Shown here: piece after piece, positions 1 through 8,834 of the stretch
How positions within the stretch are numbered: position 1 is the first letter of the stretch
Layout: each line of letters begins with the position of its first letter
Assembly (NCBI GenBank): GCA_023382055.1
Contig: JAMCQN010000030.1
Coordinates: 1 to 64,000 of the forward strand
Origin: Chloroflexota bacterium
Lineage (GTDB): Bacteria > Chloroflexota > Anaerolineae > J036 > Brachytrichaceae
Direction: 5' to 3'
DNA: 64,000 nt
Notes under the pieces: generated by a model
The model's input: only the letters and a program-made list of their open reading frames with translations
Told to the model about the DNA's origin: nothing
The model's database searches: none
Made by a program: the position numbers and the translations under genes

Positions 1-26
1 ACCAAGAGCGACCGCTGCGCTATCAT
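1..26 (-). CDS. Start of an unidentified gene running off the left edge
   Basis: An ATG on the minus strand at 24-26 opens MIAQRSLL and continues out of the window. A clear GGAGG lies seven bases upstream of it, better than most ribosome sites here. Only eight codons are visible, so the product cannot be named. The GC-rich inverted sequence at about 72-108 separates it from the amidohydrolase gene upstream on the same strand. Confidence 0.4.
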
Positions 27-133
27 GAGGGTGCCTCCATACTCTGATGTGTAGCAACCTCAATGATATGGCGGCGGCCGCGTTTAGGCTGTGCCTGGGC
101 GCGGCCTTCGATTTATGACCAACCCTCGGTTAG

Positions 134-1495
134 TCAGTCCATCGTCTGAACGCGCGCCCAGGTCTCCAGAGCAATCTCGCGCGCCCTGGCTGCAATCTCG
201 GCTTCATCGAGGGTGAGCAACTGGCGATTGCGCATCAGCAGCCTGCCGGCGCAGATGGTATCGGTGATCTCACTGCCATCCATGCCGAACAGAATATGCC
301 ACGGCGCGTTGCTCGCGGTCAGCGGAGTAAACGGCCGGTAGTCGGCCAGAACGATATCCGCGTGTGCGCCGATCTGCAGCGCGCCGACGGGCTGCCCCCA
401 GAACAACCCCGCAATGCGCGCGTTATTCGAATAAGCCATGTGTATGACCTTGTCAGCGCCCATGGCGCGCGGGTCGGCCTGCGTGTGGCGCTGCAGCAGG
501 TCGGCGAACTTCATCTCGGCGAAGGCGTTGTTGCTGAAGCCGTCGTTGCCCAGCCCCACGCGTACCCCGGCATCCAGCATGCGTATAACCGGCGCTGTTC
601 CCACGGCGTTATTCATGTTGCTGCGCGGCTGGTGCGTTACACAGGCATTCTGCCCGGCCAGTAATTCAATCTCGTGCGCATCCACATGGATGCAATGCGC
701 GCAGATGGTTTGTGAGGTTAAGGCGCCGTGCAGCAGCAGGCGTTCTATCACGCGCATATGATACTCACTCAGTGAATGAGCCTGATCGGCCTGACCTTCG
801 GCGACGTGCAGATGCAGCGGGACGCGGCTTTCACGGGCTGCCTCGACGGACTGTTCCAGCGTGTCGTCGCCGACGGTGAGCAAGGCGTGCAGGCCGAAGG
901 CAGCTCGAATGAATTCTGACGGCTGCCGGCGGGTCTCCTGTGCGAAGCGGACGTTCTCCCTGATCCCGGCCTGCGCTCCTGTCATACCGTTGCGGTCGGT
1001 TACCTCGTAGCACAGTGCCGCGCGCAACCCGGCCTGCCTGACCGCCTGGCCGATGACACTCAGCGAGCCATCGATGGCGTTTGGGCTGGCATGATGATCG
1101 ATCAACGTCGTCGTGCCGTGTCGAATAGCATTGACCAGACAGACTAATGCCGAATATCGCGCGCCTTCCAGGTCCAACCCGCGATCCAGTTTCCACCACA
1201 GCCGCTGAAGAATCTGCACGAAGTCGGCCGCCGGCTGGCCGGGGATCGCCATGCCGCGCGCAAATGCGCCGTAGAAATGGGTGTGTGCGCAGATATTGCC
1301 GGGAAGGACGAGTTTACCATCTGCGTCAATCACGTCCGTTTCGTGACCGGGCAATCGCGGATCACCATAGCTGGCAAGCAGTTCCCGTGTCGGGCCGATA
1401 TCGGCGATCAGGCCGTCGCGGACCAACAGGGCGCCGTCTTCGATGACGCGGTCGGGCTCGGTCATACAAACGACCAGGCCATGAGTGATCAGCAT
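134..1495 (-). CDS. ssnA: SsnA-type amidohydrolase
   Basis: A 453-residue metal-dependent hydrolase of the amidohydrolase superfamily. The metal-ligand motifs appear in the family order: HTHFYG near the N terminus, HLHVAEG, HCIHVD and GNDGFSNN. The stretches LWWKLDRGLD, DHHASP and RSNMNN match the SsnA subgroup that I recall from enteric purine-catabolism loci. The real substrate is unknown for most SsnA proteins; deamination or ring opening of an N-heterocycle is the usual guess. The open frame extends 95 codons further upstream, but that stretch is the antisense-like shadow of the preceding gene. The ATG at 1493-1495 fits the family N terminus (MLITHGLVV). It overlaps the preceding gene by seven bases, so translation is probably coupled. 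Confidence 0.85.
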   Translation of the reverse strand: MLITHGLVVCMTEPDRVIEDGALLVRDGLIADIGPTRELLASYGDPRLPGHETDVIDADGKLVLPGNICAHTHFYGAFARGMAIPGQPAADFVQILQRLWWKLDRGLDLEGARYSALVCLVNAIRHGTTTLIDHHASPNAIDGSLSVIGQAVRQAGLRAALCYEVTDRNGMTGAQAGIRENVRFAQETRRQPSEFIRAAFGLHALLTVGDDTLEQSVEAARESRVPLHLHVAEGQADQAHSLSEYHMRVIERLLLHGALTSQTICAHCIHVDAHEIELLAGQNACVTHQPRSNMNNAVGTAPVIRMLDAGVRVGLGNDGFSNNAFAEMKFADLLQRHTQADPRAMGADKVIHMAYSNNARIAGLFWGQPVGALQIGAHADIVLADYRPFTPLTASNAPWHILFGMDGSEITDTICAGRLLMRNRQLLTLDEAEIAARAREIALETWARVQTMD

Positions 1496-1947
1496 TCGTT
1501 GTCGTCCTCCATCAGTTGCACAAACCTGTCGCCGCTGCTGCGAGCTTCCACCAGTTCCCCGATCTCGAGCGCGTTGACGAAGCGATCGCCCGTCGTCTGG
1601 ATGAACGCGACGCGTCGCCATTTCAACGACGGGATCGGGCGCGCGAGTCGCTGCAACGGACCGAGTTGCATCTTGTAGTAGAGGTCGCTGGCATGCGGGT
1701 GAGTGACTTCCTCGGGGAACAGGTCGATGCGCCGCGCCAGTTCGTGACCGCGCACCTCGGCGTATTCGTGGATCGCCCACTTTTCATCGCCGAACGCGGC
1801 GGTGAGGTAAAACGCGATGATATCGGCCAGATAGTCGGAGGGCGCGCTCTTCACCGGGATGCGATACCAGTGGTCCCAGCGCGCGATCTCAAGATCGCGC
1901 GGTTTGTTGATCAGACAAACCAGCACACGCGCGTCAGATTCTATCAT
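1489..1947 (-). CDS. Conserved protein of unknown function
   Basis: A 152-residue soluble protein opening MIESDARVLVCLINKPRDL. It has no signal peptide or membrane segment and is rich in aromatic and charged residues (WDHWYRIPV, DLYYKMQLGPLQRL, RRVAFIQTT). From memory, this sequence type is scattered through Chloroflexota and cyanobacteria, sometimes as the N-terminal part of proteins ending in a nuclease-like domain; I cannot verify this here. No nuclease domain follows. It overlaps the ssnA start by seven bases and lies 45 bases below the next unknown gene, so all three are likely co-transcribed. No function is proposed. Confidence 0.8.
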   Translation of the reverse strand: MIESDARVLVCLINKPRDLEIARWDHWYRIPVKSAPSDYLADIIAFYLTAAFGDEKWAIHEYAEVRGHELARRIDLFPEEVTHPHASDLYYKMQLGPLQRLARPIPSLKWRRVAFIQTTGDRFVNALEIGELVEARSSGDRFVQLMEDDNEC

Positions 1948-1992
1948 GTCGATCCCTGCTTCAATACGGGCTGCCGGATAATCGTTCAGCAG

Positions 1993-2460
1993 CTAGAAAT
2001 CGTCGATGTTTTCGTCGTCTGGCGGTTGATGTACCCGGGTGAGGCGCCACTCGTCGTGATCCCTTTCCGCCGATATGTTCAGCGCCACCGCATGGCCGGC
2101 ATCCAGTACCGGCATCAAGTCGGGCGCAAGCGAGTGTTGCTGGTAAGCCTCCGGCCAGTCCGCGTCGGGCGCCATGACGACTTGGACCTGCACATGCAAA
2201 AGGTCTGGATGTATTGCGTTTAACAAACATGCGACATTCGGCGGGTTGTTCGCGACCGGCAAGGCGCGCTTGGCTGAAAGCCCGCGCCCGCGGTGTTGCC
2301 AGTCGATGATGACCCAGCCGGTCAACTCGGCGGCAGTCAGTTCGGCGATTTCCACCTCACTGCTCCATAGCTTGATCTGGACATGGTAGCTGCTGCCGAG
2401 GTAATCCGCCTGCCTGTGCAGCCAGCGCTCGATTGCAGCGTCAAATGTTGCGGCGTCCAT
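1993..2460 (-). CDS. Hypothetical protein
   Basis: A 155-residue protein that I do not recognise. It is soluble and acidic at its C terminus (PPDDENIDDF), with no signal peptide, membrane helix or cysteine-rich motif. Codon use and the absence of a better frame support a real gene. It sits between the PLP enzyme (70 bases upstream) and the unknown gene at 1489-1947 (45 bases downstream), all on the minus strand, suggesting one operon with ssnA. The ATG at 2458-2460 has no strong Shine-Dalgarno sequence. Confidence 0.65.
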   Translation of the reverse strand: MDAATFDAAIERWLHRQADYLGSSYHVQIKLWSSEVEIAELTAAELTGWVIIDWQHRGRGLSAKRALPVANNPPNVACLLNAIHPDLLHVQVQVVMAPDADWPEAYQQHSLAPDLMPVLDAGHAVALNISAERDHDEWRLTRVHQPPDDENIDDF

Positions 2461-2530
2461 CCAGTAATCTACGATTGTGCGGACACAGGTTTATCCGGGC
2501 GGTCCGGAAGGTCTTTTGCACGCAAGCTAT

Positions 2531-3943
2531 CTAGGCCCGCAGGCTCAGGATTCTGGCGTCTGTCATGGCGATCCTGGCCTGGTGTTCCAGCCACCATTCG
2601 GGATCAAGCTGAGCATTTAGATCGTCCACATGTTTGCCCTGCTGCTCGACCCAGGTATAGTACTTCAAATTGTGCCATTGGCGCCTGTTTTCGGGCGTGC
2701 CATCTTTGAACCAGTCGGTCTTCTGGTTCTTCAGTATGCCCTCGATGCGCACGGCGCTTTCGCAAGCATCCAGCCGCCCATAGCGTTCGTCGGTTTCCCG
2801 CATGGTTGAGTAATACCGGTCGATGTTATCCGTCGCGGGTATAACGATGACATCCTTTTTCCCCAGCCCGAAATGTTTGGCTGTCTTGATGGCGCCGATC
2901 AGGTTGCAGGCGCCGCTGATCCCGAAGATATGGGTCATGGCTTCAGCCGTAGCATGTCTGACGCCATAACGTGCCACCATCGTGTCACCGCCAACTGGAT
3001 CCGTCAACACCTGGCATAGTTTCACCGACTCCTGATCGTCGATGCAGGCAAGCCCGTCCATGTTGGTTACGTGGTGAATCCAGGTGGCGTGCTTATCGCC
3101 GATGCCCTGGATATCGTGCGCGCCATAGCCATTGTTATACAGGGTGGGGCACTGCACCGGCTCCAGGCCGATCACTTTGCAGTCCGGAAAGACCTGCTTC
3201 AGGCGATCACCGGCGGCGATCGTTCCGGCGCTGCCCATCGACGAACAGAATGCGCTGATACCGCTTATTCCCAGTTCATGGCGCAACTCCTGCTCCAACT
3301 CGACAACCGTGTTGCCGGTGACGTGATAATGAAAGCGATAGTTGCCCATCTCAGCGAACTGATTCAGGATGCGGATGGTATCGGGCTGTTCGCGCGTCAG
3401 ACGGTTGCACTCATCGTAGATTTCCTTGACGTTCGATTCGCTGCCGGCCGTTTTGATATAGCGCGCGCCGTAGCTTTCTATCTTTTGAAAACGCTCCTGA
3501 CTCATGCCCTGCGGCAGGATGACCACGGTATCGAAACCCGCGCGCCGGCCTACCCAAGCGCCGCCGATGCCGTAGTTGCCGGTGCTGGGAAAGACAAGCG
3601 TATGCTTATCCGGGTCCAGTTCACCGTCCACGTATTTCTCGATCATGACGGAATAAGCCGGGCCGACTTTGTGGCTGCCGGTGGGGAAGTCCCTGGCGAT
3701 GATCACCACGATCTCGGCGTCGATACCCGTCAATTCGTGGGGCATCACAAAGTAGTTGATGTCCCCGTCGGGTTTGCGCCACGTGATATTAAACAGGTTG
3801 ATCGGATCGAGTGGATCTTCGGTGCGAGCCTTATCGGCGCGCGCGCGAATGGCGGGATCCACGGACTGCGGATGCAGCATCTCCTCGAAAGTGGGACCAA
3901 ATACTCTGGTTATATGGCGCATGATTGGGGCTTCGTTCGTCAT
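2531..3943 (-). CDS. PLP-dependent lyase/synthase of the cysteine synthase superfamily
   Basis: A 470-residue fold-type-II PLP enzyme. The PLP lysine lies in the motif TGSHKVGPA (about residue 92). The phosphate- and substrate-loop STGNYG follows at about 120-125, and a glycine/serine-rich SSMGSAGTIAAG occurs near 235. The length exceeds ordinary cysteine synthase (about 310 residues) because of extra N- and C-terminal segments. Family members carry out beta-replacement or elimination on serine- or cysteine-like amino acids; the substrate here cannot be read from sequence. It starts 13 bases after the MBL gene, so the two are almost certainly co-transcribed. A second in-frame ATG seven codons in is possible. 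Confidence 0.8.
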   Translation of the reverse strand: MTNEAPIMRHITRVFGPTFEEMLHPQSVDPAIRARADKARTEDPLDPINLFNITWRKPDGDINYFVMPHELTGIDAEIVVIIARDFPTGSHKVGPAYSVMIEKYVDGELDPDKHTLVFPSTGNYGIGGAWVGRRAGFDTVVILPQGMSQERFQKIESYGARYIKTAGSESNVKEIYDECNRLTREQPDTIRILNQFAEMGNYRFHYHVTGNTVVELEQELRHELGISGISAFCSSMGSAGTIAAGDRLKQVFPDCKVIGLEPVQCPTLYNNGYGAHDIQGIGDKHATWIHHVTNMDGLACIDDQESVKLCQVLTDPVGGDTMVARYGVRHATAEAMTHIFGISGACNLIGAIKTAKHFGLGKKDVIVIPATDNIDRYYSTMRETDERYGRLDACESAVRIEGILKNQKTDWFKDGTPENRRQWHNLKYYTWVEQQGKHVDDLNAQLDPEWWLEHQARIAMTDARILSLRA

Positions 3944-3956
3944 GATAAGTCTGGTG

Positions 3957-4754
3957 TCAAAAAGTAAAAAGCGTACCGGCTACAGGTATGCTGACGCGTC
4001 CGATAAACTCGTGTTGGGCTTCCTGCAGCAGAGTCTGCACTTTGCCTTCGTAGATGGCATCGATATGTACGAGCGCGAGATGCCTGGCGTTGGATGCAAA
4101 GGCGCTGCGGCCGCTGATCTGCGCCGTGCTGTGACCGAATATGCCCGCGGCGTAATCCGGGTTGAGCGTGGCCGAGTAGGTTGAATCGTGCACAAGCAGG
4201 TCGGCGTCACGCGCCAGTGTCGCGATATTATCATTCGGCGATGTATCGCCCGTAAATGCCAGCACCTTACCGGAGACTTCGAAGCGCGCCCCAAGGTCCG
4301 GCGCGAACTCGGCATGATTCATCGGCTGGGTATACAGCTTCACCAGCGGCGTCAGTTGCAGGGCCATTGGCTGCATATCCGGAAGCGCAACTCGCGCGGC
4401 GTGACCGGCCAGCTCTGAGGTATGGCCGCCGAATACCTCGGCTGCCAGCAGGTCGAGTGTTTTGAACGTGATCTCTCCTGCAACGATCGTGGGGCATTGC
4501 GCTCCGGGCGGCGCCGAGATGGCCCACCACAGCATGAGCATGGGGTAACCCAGGATGTGATCCCCGTGCCGGTGTGTGAGAAAGACGTGCGTGATTTCTC
4601 CCGGCGAGACGCCGACGGCGGCCAGTTGCTGCATGATGGCCGGGCCGCAATCGATCAGGATACAGGCGTCTTCGGTGCGCAGCAGAAACGAACTGTTGGT
4701 CTGTCCCGTCATGGGCAGCGCTGCGCCAACGCCGAGAAAGAGTACTTCAACCAT
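3957..4754 (-). CDS. MBL-fold metallo-hydrolase (RNase Z-like)
   Basis: A metallo-beta-lactamase fold hydrolase of 265 residues. It starts in the family manner (MVEVLFLGVGAALP), carries the zinc motif THRHGDH at about residue 60, and has a later FTGDTSPN aspartate ligand and a histidine near HSTAQISG. Members related to RNase Z and arylsulfatase-like hydrolases share this layout, but the tRNA-specific exosite is not evident, so I keep the general name. An in-frame GTG at 4761-4763 would add three residues; ATG at 4752-4754 fits homolog starts better. It is the first gene of the minus-strand operon reaching to ssnA and is divergent from the pyrophosphatase locus. Confidence 0.82.
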   Translation of the reverse strand: MVEVLFLGVGAALPMTGQTNSSFLLRTEDACILIDCGPAIMQQLAAVGVSPGEITHVFLTHRHGDHILGYPMLMLWWAISAPPGAQCPTIVAGEITFKTLDLLAAEVFGGHTSELAGHAARVALPDMQPMALQLTPLVKLYTQPMNHAEFAPDLGARFEVSGKVLAFTGDTSPNDNIATLARDADLLVHDSTYSATLNPDYAAGIFGHSTAQISGRSAFASNARHLALVHIDAIYEGKVQTLLQEAQHEFIGRVSIPVAGTLFTF

Positions 4755-4812
4755 AGGTTTCACTACTGCGGGATTTTAGCAGGTTATGGGCCTGCCGGTT
4801 ACAATACCCGGC

Positions 4813-5052
4813 ATGACGCGCACCATACCCTATGAGAACCAATTGCATGCCGGAACAGTCGCTTTTCTGGACAAGCAGCCGCACAAGCTGCTCATCGGAG
4901 GCCGCTGGGCGACCTCGGTCAGCGGCAAGACTTTTACGACATACGAACCTTCCACCGGCCAGCCGCTGGCTGAGGCATGCGAAGCGCAAAAAGAGGACGT
5001 GAACAGCGCCGGACTTGCTAGCGATATCAAGAGCGTCTGGGTGGGACTATGA
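4813..5052 (+). pseudogene. N-terminal relic of an aldehyde dehydrogenase
   Basis: The frame encodes about 70 residues typical of the extreme N terminus of an NAD(P)-dependent aldehyde dehydrogenase. Recognisable parts are AFLDKQPHKLLIGGRW, SGKTFTTYEPSTG and KEDVNSA. The alignment-like match then stops and 13 unrelated codons lead to TGA at 5050-5052. The Rossmann domain, catalytic cysteine and glutamate of a full enzyme of about 480 residues are all absent, so this is a deletion relic and not a working enzyme. Its stop overlaps the pyrophosphatase ATG (ATGA), so it may still be translated as a leader that feeds ribosomes into that gene. An in-frame ATG at 4786 is an alternative start. Confidence 0.7.
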
Positions 5053-6380
5053 GCAGCGCGGCGATCTATGTGGTGGGGCATAAAAATCCCGACACGGACT
5101 CGGTTGCTTCGGCGATCGGGTACGCGTGGTTGCACCGCGAGCGCGATGGGGAGAATGCCATTGCCGCGCGCGCCGGTACACCCAATCCGCAGACGATGTT
5201 TGCCCTCAAGCACTTCGGCGTCGAGATGCCCGTACTGCTGGAGGACGCCTCACCGCGCTTCAGGTCGATCCGCCACGATATCAAACCGCTGCATCCGGAC
5301 AGCCCGTTGTCGGAAGCCTGGAGCCTGTCGGCTGAATTGGGGCGGGCGGTGCCAGTGGTAGAGCGGGACCTTTCGCCGGTGGGTATGGTCACCGGACTGT
5401 CGGTTTTCCGCTACCTGTCCGGGCATCTGAACATGGCCGATGCGCCATTTCGCGCCCTGATTGGCGTTCCGTGCGGCGAGGCGTGCGACCGCGACGTTCC
5501 GAAATTCAACGCCAGCGACCGGGTCAGCGACTACCTGAGCAGCGTTCTGAATACTGAGCGCGAGGATTTCTGGGTGGTGGACAGCAATGGCGGGTATATG
5601 GGAACCTGCTCGCGCGCGGATATGCTGCACCCGCCGCGTATGCAGTTGATCCTCGTCGATCACAATGAAGCATCGCAGGCCGTGAGTGGTCTGGCTGAGT
5701 CGGAAGTACTGGAGGTGCTGGATCATCACCGCCTGGCGACGATCAATACGACCATCCCGATTGCGTTTCATATCGATACGGTCGGGTCATGTTCGACCCT
5801 CGTGGCCGAAAGGATGCGCATGGCTCGTTTGACGCCGCCGCCCGGAGTAGCCGGCATGTTACTGTCGGGCATGTTGGCGGATACCCTTATCTTTACGTCT
5901 CCGACGACCACGCCGCGCGATCGCATGTCCGGCACCTGGCTGTCATGGATGGCATTCGGCGTCGACGAGGCCGAAGAAGGGCTGCATGATTATGGCATGC
6001 AGTTGCTGCGTGCGGGCGCAGATGTATCCGGCCGGTCGTCGGATGAGATCGTCTCGGCGGATTGTAAGTCCTTTGATGTCGGGCCGATTCACTTCAGCGT
6101 TTCGCAGGTTGAGGTCACCAACTTCCAGGTCCTGATCGATCGCCTGCTCGAAGTCCGCAAGGCGCTAAGCCGCTGGCAGGAACAACACAACTATGATTTC
6201 TCCGTGCTGATGGTGACCGATGTCATCCAGAATAATAGCCTGCTGGTCGGCGTCGGCAGCAACCGTCTCCTGGAACGCATGCCGTTCTCCCGAAAAGTCG
6301 AGGGGCTGTGGGACCTGCCCGACGTCGTTTCCCGCAAGAAGCAACTGCTGCCCACTTTACTCGGTATGTTGCAGGGGTAA
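5049..6380 (+). CDS. ppaC: Manganese-dependent inorganic pyrophosphatase with CBS domains
   Basis: A 443-residue family II (DHH) pyrophosphatase that splits pyrophosphate to phosphate. The metal-site motifs are GHKNPDTDSV at the N terminus, LVDHNE and LDHH in the middle, and the C-terminal DHHA2 domain. Between the first motif and LVDHNE is an inserted region of about 150 residues (residues 60-195) with CBS-type features such as VGMVTGLSVFRYL and GYMGTCSRADML. This marks the adenine-nucleotide-regulated CBS-PPase subgroup; no DRTGG domain is obvious. The ATG overlaps the stop of the dehydrogenase relic by ATGA. Confidence 0.92.
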   Translation: MSSAAIYVVGHKNPDTDSVASAIGYAWLHRERDGENAIAARAGTPNPQTMFALKHFGVEMPVLLEDASPRFRSIRHDIKPLHPDSPLSEAWSLSAELGRAVPVVERDLSPVGMVTGLSVFRYLSGHLNMADAPFRALIGVPCGEACDRDVPKFNASDRVSDYLSSVLNTEREDFWVVDSNGGYMGTCSRADMLHPPRMQLILVDHNEASQAVSGLAESEVLEVLDHHRLATINTTIPIAFHIDTVGSCSTLVAERMRMARLTPPPGVAGMLLSGMLADTLIFTSPTTTPRDRMSGTWLSWMAFGVDEAEEGLHDYGMQLLRAGADVSGRSSDEIVSADCKSFDVGPIHFSVSQVEVTNFQVLIDRLLEVRKALSRWQEQHNYDFSVLMVTDVIQNNSLLVGVGSNRLLERMPFSRKVEGLWDLPDVVSRKKQLLPTLLGMLQG

Positions 6381-6461
6381 AGAACAGCGCGCTGCCGTTA
6401 TGTGCCGCCAATCGGATGGTTGGCAGGGCGCGACAATGGTTCATGGTATAAATAAAGGTAC

Positions 6462-7535
6462 ATGAGGCCATCATCGCTTATGCGCATGCGCTTGGGAATG
6501 CTAGTGCTGTTGCTGTTGTCGTTTTCGTTGCCGGCGCGCGTCGAGGCCGTATCGGATCCATTCGACCCGTCCGCTGTGATCAGTGACGCCGAGTTCAACG
6601 ACACCAGCACCATGTCCTGCGGCGCCGTACAGGATTTTCTGGCCCAACGCACCGGCGTCCTCAAATCTTACGTGCTCGATGGCAAGAGCGCCGCGCAGAT
6701 CATCTGCGAGCAGGCCAGGCGTTTCACCATAAACCCGCGTATCCTGCTGGTGCTCCTGCAAAAGGAACAGGGCTTGCTGGGCGATACGTCGCCGGATCAA
6801 AGCCAGTTTAACTGGGCGACCGGTTGCGCGCCCGGTTGGGACGAATCGAGAGGCTTCGCGAACCAAATCGAGTGCGCCGCCCGAACGATGCGCAATCGAT
6901 TTGATAGTGCGCCGCTGGGCGTAACGATAGACGGCGTCACGCCGGCGAATCGCGCTACCATTGCGCTGTTCCGATATAACAATCACGTCCAGGGAGTCCG
7001 CGATTTCTGGCGCATCTGGACGCACTACTGGCCGCCTACCGGGGAAGGTTCTATACCTACGGAGATCTTTGTGGATTCCCGTGACGTTGAAACGACGCCC
7101 TCAGTCAAAGACCCATGCCGCAGCGGTTGGCTTACCGGCGCCAAAGGCTTTACCGGCTACAACCTGGTCACCCCCAACGCGAATGGGCCTGCGGACTCAA
7201 CGAACACGGCCGTATGGCGGCCTAATTTACCGCGCGCCGGCGCGTATCAGATCTACGTCTACATCCCGGACAGGGACCCCATGGTATGGCCTTGCAGCGA
7301 TAACAGCATCGTGTGGGATACCAGTCATGCACGCTATACGGTCACACACCGCGACGGCACGACAACTTATGAGATTGACCAGGCCCCACTGCATAACGCC
7401 TGGGTGAATATCGGCGCCTACTATTTTAGCCAGGGCACAAACGGGTTTGTCACGCTGACGGACCAGACCGGAGAAGAGTCGATGTCTCACTATGTCAGCG
7501 TCGATGAAGCCAAGTGGGTCTGGGTCGGGCCGTAA
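6462..7535 (+). CDS. Secreted protein with lysozyme/hemagglutinin-like and golvesin domains
   Basis: A 357-residue exported protein. Residues 1-29 form a signal peptide (charged start, LGMLVLLLLSFSLPARVEA). Residues 45-190 look like the hemagglutinin-type domain of actinobacterial and Chloroflexota proteins (CGAVQDFLAQRTG, INPRILLVLLQKEQGLL, ATGCAPGWD), which may have a lysozyme-like fold. Residues 205-355 match the golvesin C-terminal domain, a beta-sandwich found in surface and xanthan-lyase proteins, with features such as AVWRPNLPRAGAYQIYVYIP and EIDQAPLHNAWVNIGAYYF. It probably acts at the cell surface or outside, binding or trimming glycans. The gene converges on the lipoprotein gene at 7554. 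Confidence 0.75.
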   Translation: MRPSSLMRMRLGMLVLLLLSFSLPARVEAVSDPFDPSAVISDAEFNDTSTMSCGAVQDFLAQRTGVLKSYVLDGKSAAQIICEQARRFTINPRILLVLLQKEQGLLGDTSPDQSQFNWATGCAPGWDESRGFANQIECAARTMRNRFDSAPLGVTIDGVTPANRATIALFRYNNHVQGVRDFWRIWTHYWPPTGEGSIPTEIFVDSRDVETTPSVKDPCRSGWLTGAKGFTGYNLVTPNANGPADSTNTAVWRPNLPRAGAYQIYVYIPDRDPMVWPCSDNSIVWDTSHARYTVTHRDGTTTYEIDQAPLHNAWVNIGAYYFSQGTNGFVTLTDQTGEESMSHYVSVDEAKWVWVGP

Positions 7536-7553
7536 GAGCCTATCGTAGTAGAT

Positions 7554-8834
7554 TTATGGCGTTGTCGCTGTAACCGAAATCACCACATGCATGCGCTCGC
7601 CAAACGGCATGCTCCTCCCGTCGATCATCTGCCAGACGCCTCCGTATATGCCTGGCTTTTCCGGCGCGGTGAGATGCAGGCTGAGAAAGCCTGATTGACC
7701 GGGCTTGATCTCGCGGTCGATGAGCACGGGCAGGCCGTTCATTCGCGCATCCGGCGCATTGCCATACAGGTACACAAGCCGGTATGGGAGATACCACGGG
7801 CAGGTTCCCCTGTTGCGCACCCGCCATGTTTTGGTGAGATTCTCACCCGGCTGAACAACCGGAACATTAGAAAGAAACTGGTCGTCCAGTGTTACATTCT
7901 GTAATACGGCCAACCCGGTTATACAACCGGTAACCGGTACTGAGGCTGTGATGAGCGCACCCGGGGTGTCCGGTTTAATCGTCGCTGCGGGGAGTGGCAA
8001 TATCGCTGTGGGATCAATCGCCAGATACTGGTGCGCCAGTTGGTTGATCCTGCCTTCCCGCTGCATTTTATCCAGCGCGTTATTGAAGCGCGACAGCAGG
8101 TTCTGGCTGCCTGACCCCGTCGCCACCGCCAGTTGCTGCCGATAAAGCCCCTGACCGATCAGATGTACGCCGCCCTGGTTGACCAACGCTTGCGCCGTAG
8201 CCAGGTCAAATAGCGCGACGTCAACGGTCTGGGTTTTCAACTCGGCGATCGCATCTTTGCTTTGCGTAAACGCCGCTACATTTTCGGCAGGCAACATTCG
8301 GGCCAGCCAGTACTGGTAAATGCTGCCCTGCGTCACGCCAACCCGCAGGTTCACCAGATCGTTGACCGTATTGATCGCGTTGAATGGTGAACCGTCGGCG
8401 ACCAGCACGGCGTCATCGCCGAAATAAAACGTGTTGGATAGATTCACGATCGATAGCGTACTGGTTGTCACTCGCATGATCGCGGCATCAATCTGGCCGC
8501 TCTGAAGCGCAAACGCAAGTCCGTCGGACGAGAAATCGTGGAACTCCACATTAACACCCAGATTCTGGCCGATATCGCGCAGGATTGCCACATCGAAACC
8601 ATCCACCTGGAACTGGTTTGTATAGAATGCAAAAGGTCTGGTATCCGTAGATATGCCCACCAGCATTTTGCCCTGGGATTTAATATGCTCCCACGTATCG
8701 CCATATGCGATGTGGATCGCTGTCGCATCCTGGGTTGGCTGTATGCTCGCGAACGGCGAAGTGCACGCCGTCAACAATATGAGCGCGAGTGAAATGAGTA
8801 GTGCAGCGATTGAATGCCGGGGAGTGCGCATCAT
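7554..8834 (-). CDS. Solute-binding lipoprotein fused to an NBR1-like Ig domain
   Basis: A 426-residue lipoprotein. A signal peptide ends in the lipobox LLTAC (cysteine near residue 24). Residues 45-270 are a family 3 periplasmic amino-acid-binding domain (GKMLVGISTDTRPFAF, GFDVAILRDIGQNLGV, LRVGVTQGSIYQYW). Residues 300-420 resemble the FW (NBR1-like) Ig domain: KTWRVRNRGTCPW and GGVWQM keep three of the four signature tryptophans. No ABC permease or ATPase gene is adjacent, so it may be a sensor or adhesion protein and not a transport component. The start at 8832-8834 gives an ordinary signal peptide. Confidence 0.78.
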   Translation of the reverse strand: MMRTPRHSIAALLISLALILLTACTSPFASIQPTQDATAIHIAYGDTWEHIKSQGKMLVGISTDTRPFAFYTNQFQVDGFDVAILRDIGQNLGVNVEFHDFSSDGLAFALQSGQIDAAIMRVTTSTLSIVNLSNTFYFGDDAVLVADGSPFNAINTVNDLVNLRVGVTQGSIYQYWLARMLPAENVAAFTQSKDAIAELKTQTVDVALFDLATAQALVNQGGVHLIGQGLYRQQLAVATGSGSQNLLSRFNNALDKMQREGRINQLAHQYLAIDPTAILPLPAATIKPDTPGALITASVPVTGCITGLAVLQNVTLDDQFLSNVPVVQPGENLTKTWRVRNRGTCPWYLPYRLVYLYGNAPDARMNGLPVLIDREIKPGQSGFLSLHLTAPEKPGIYGGVWQMIDGRSMPFGERMHVVISVTATTP

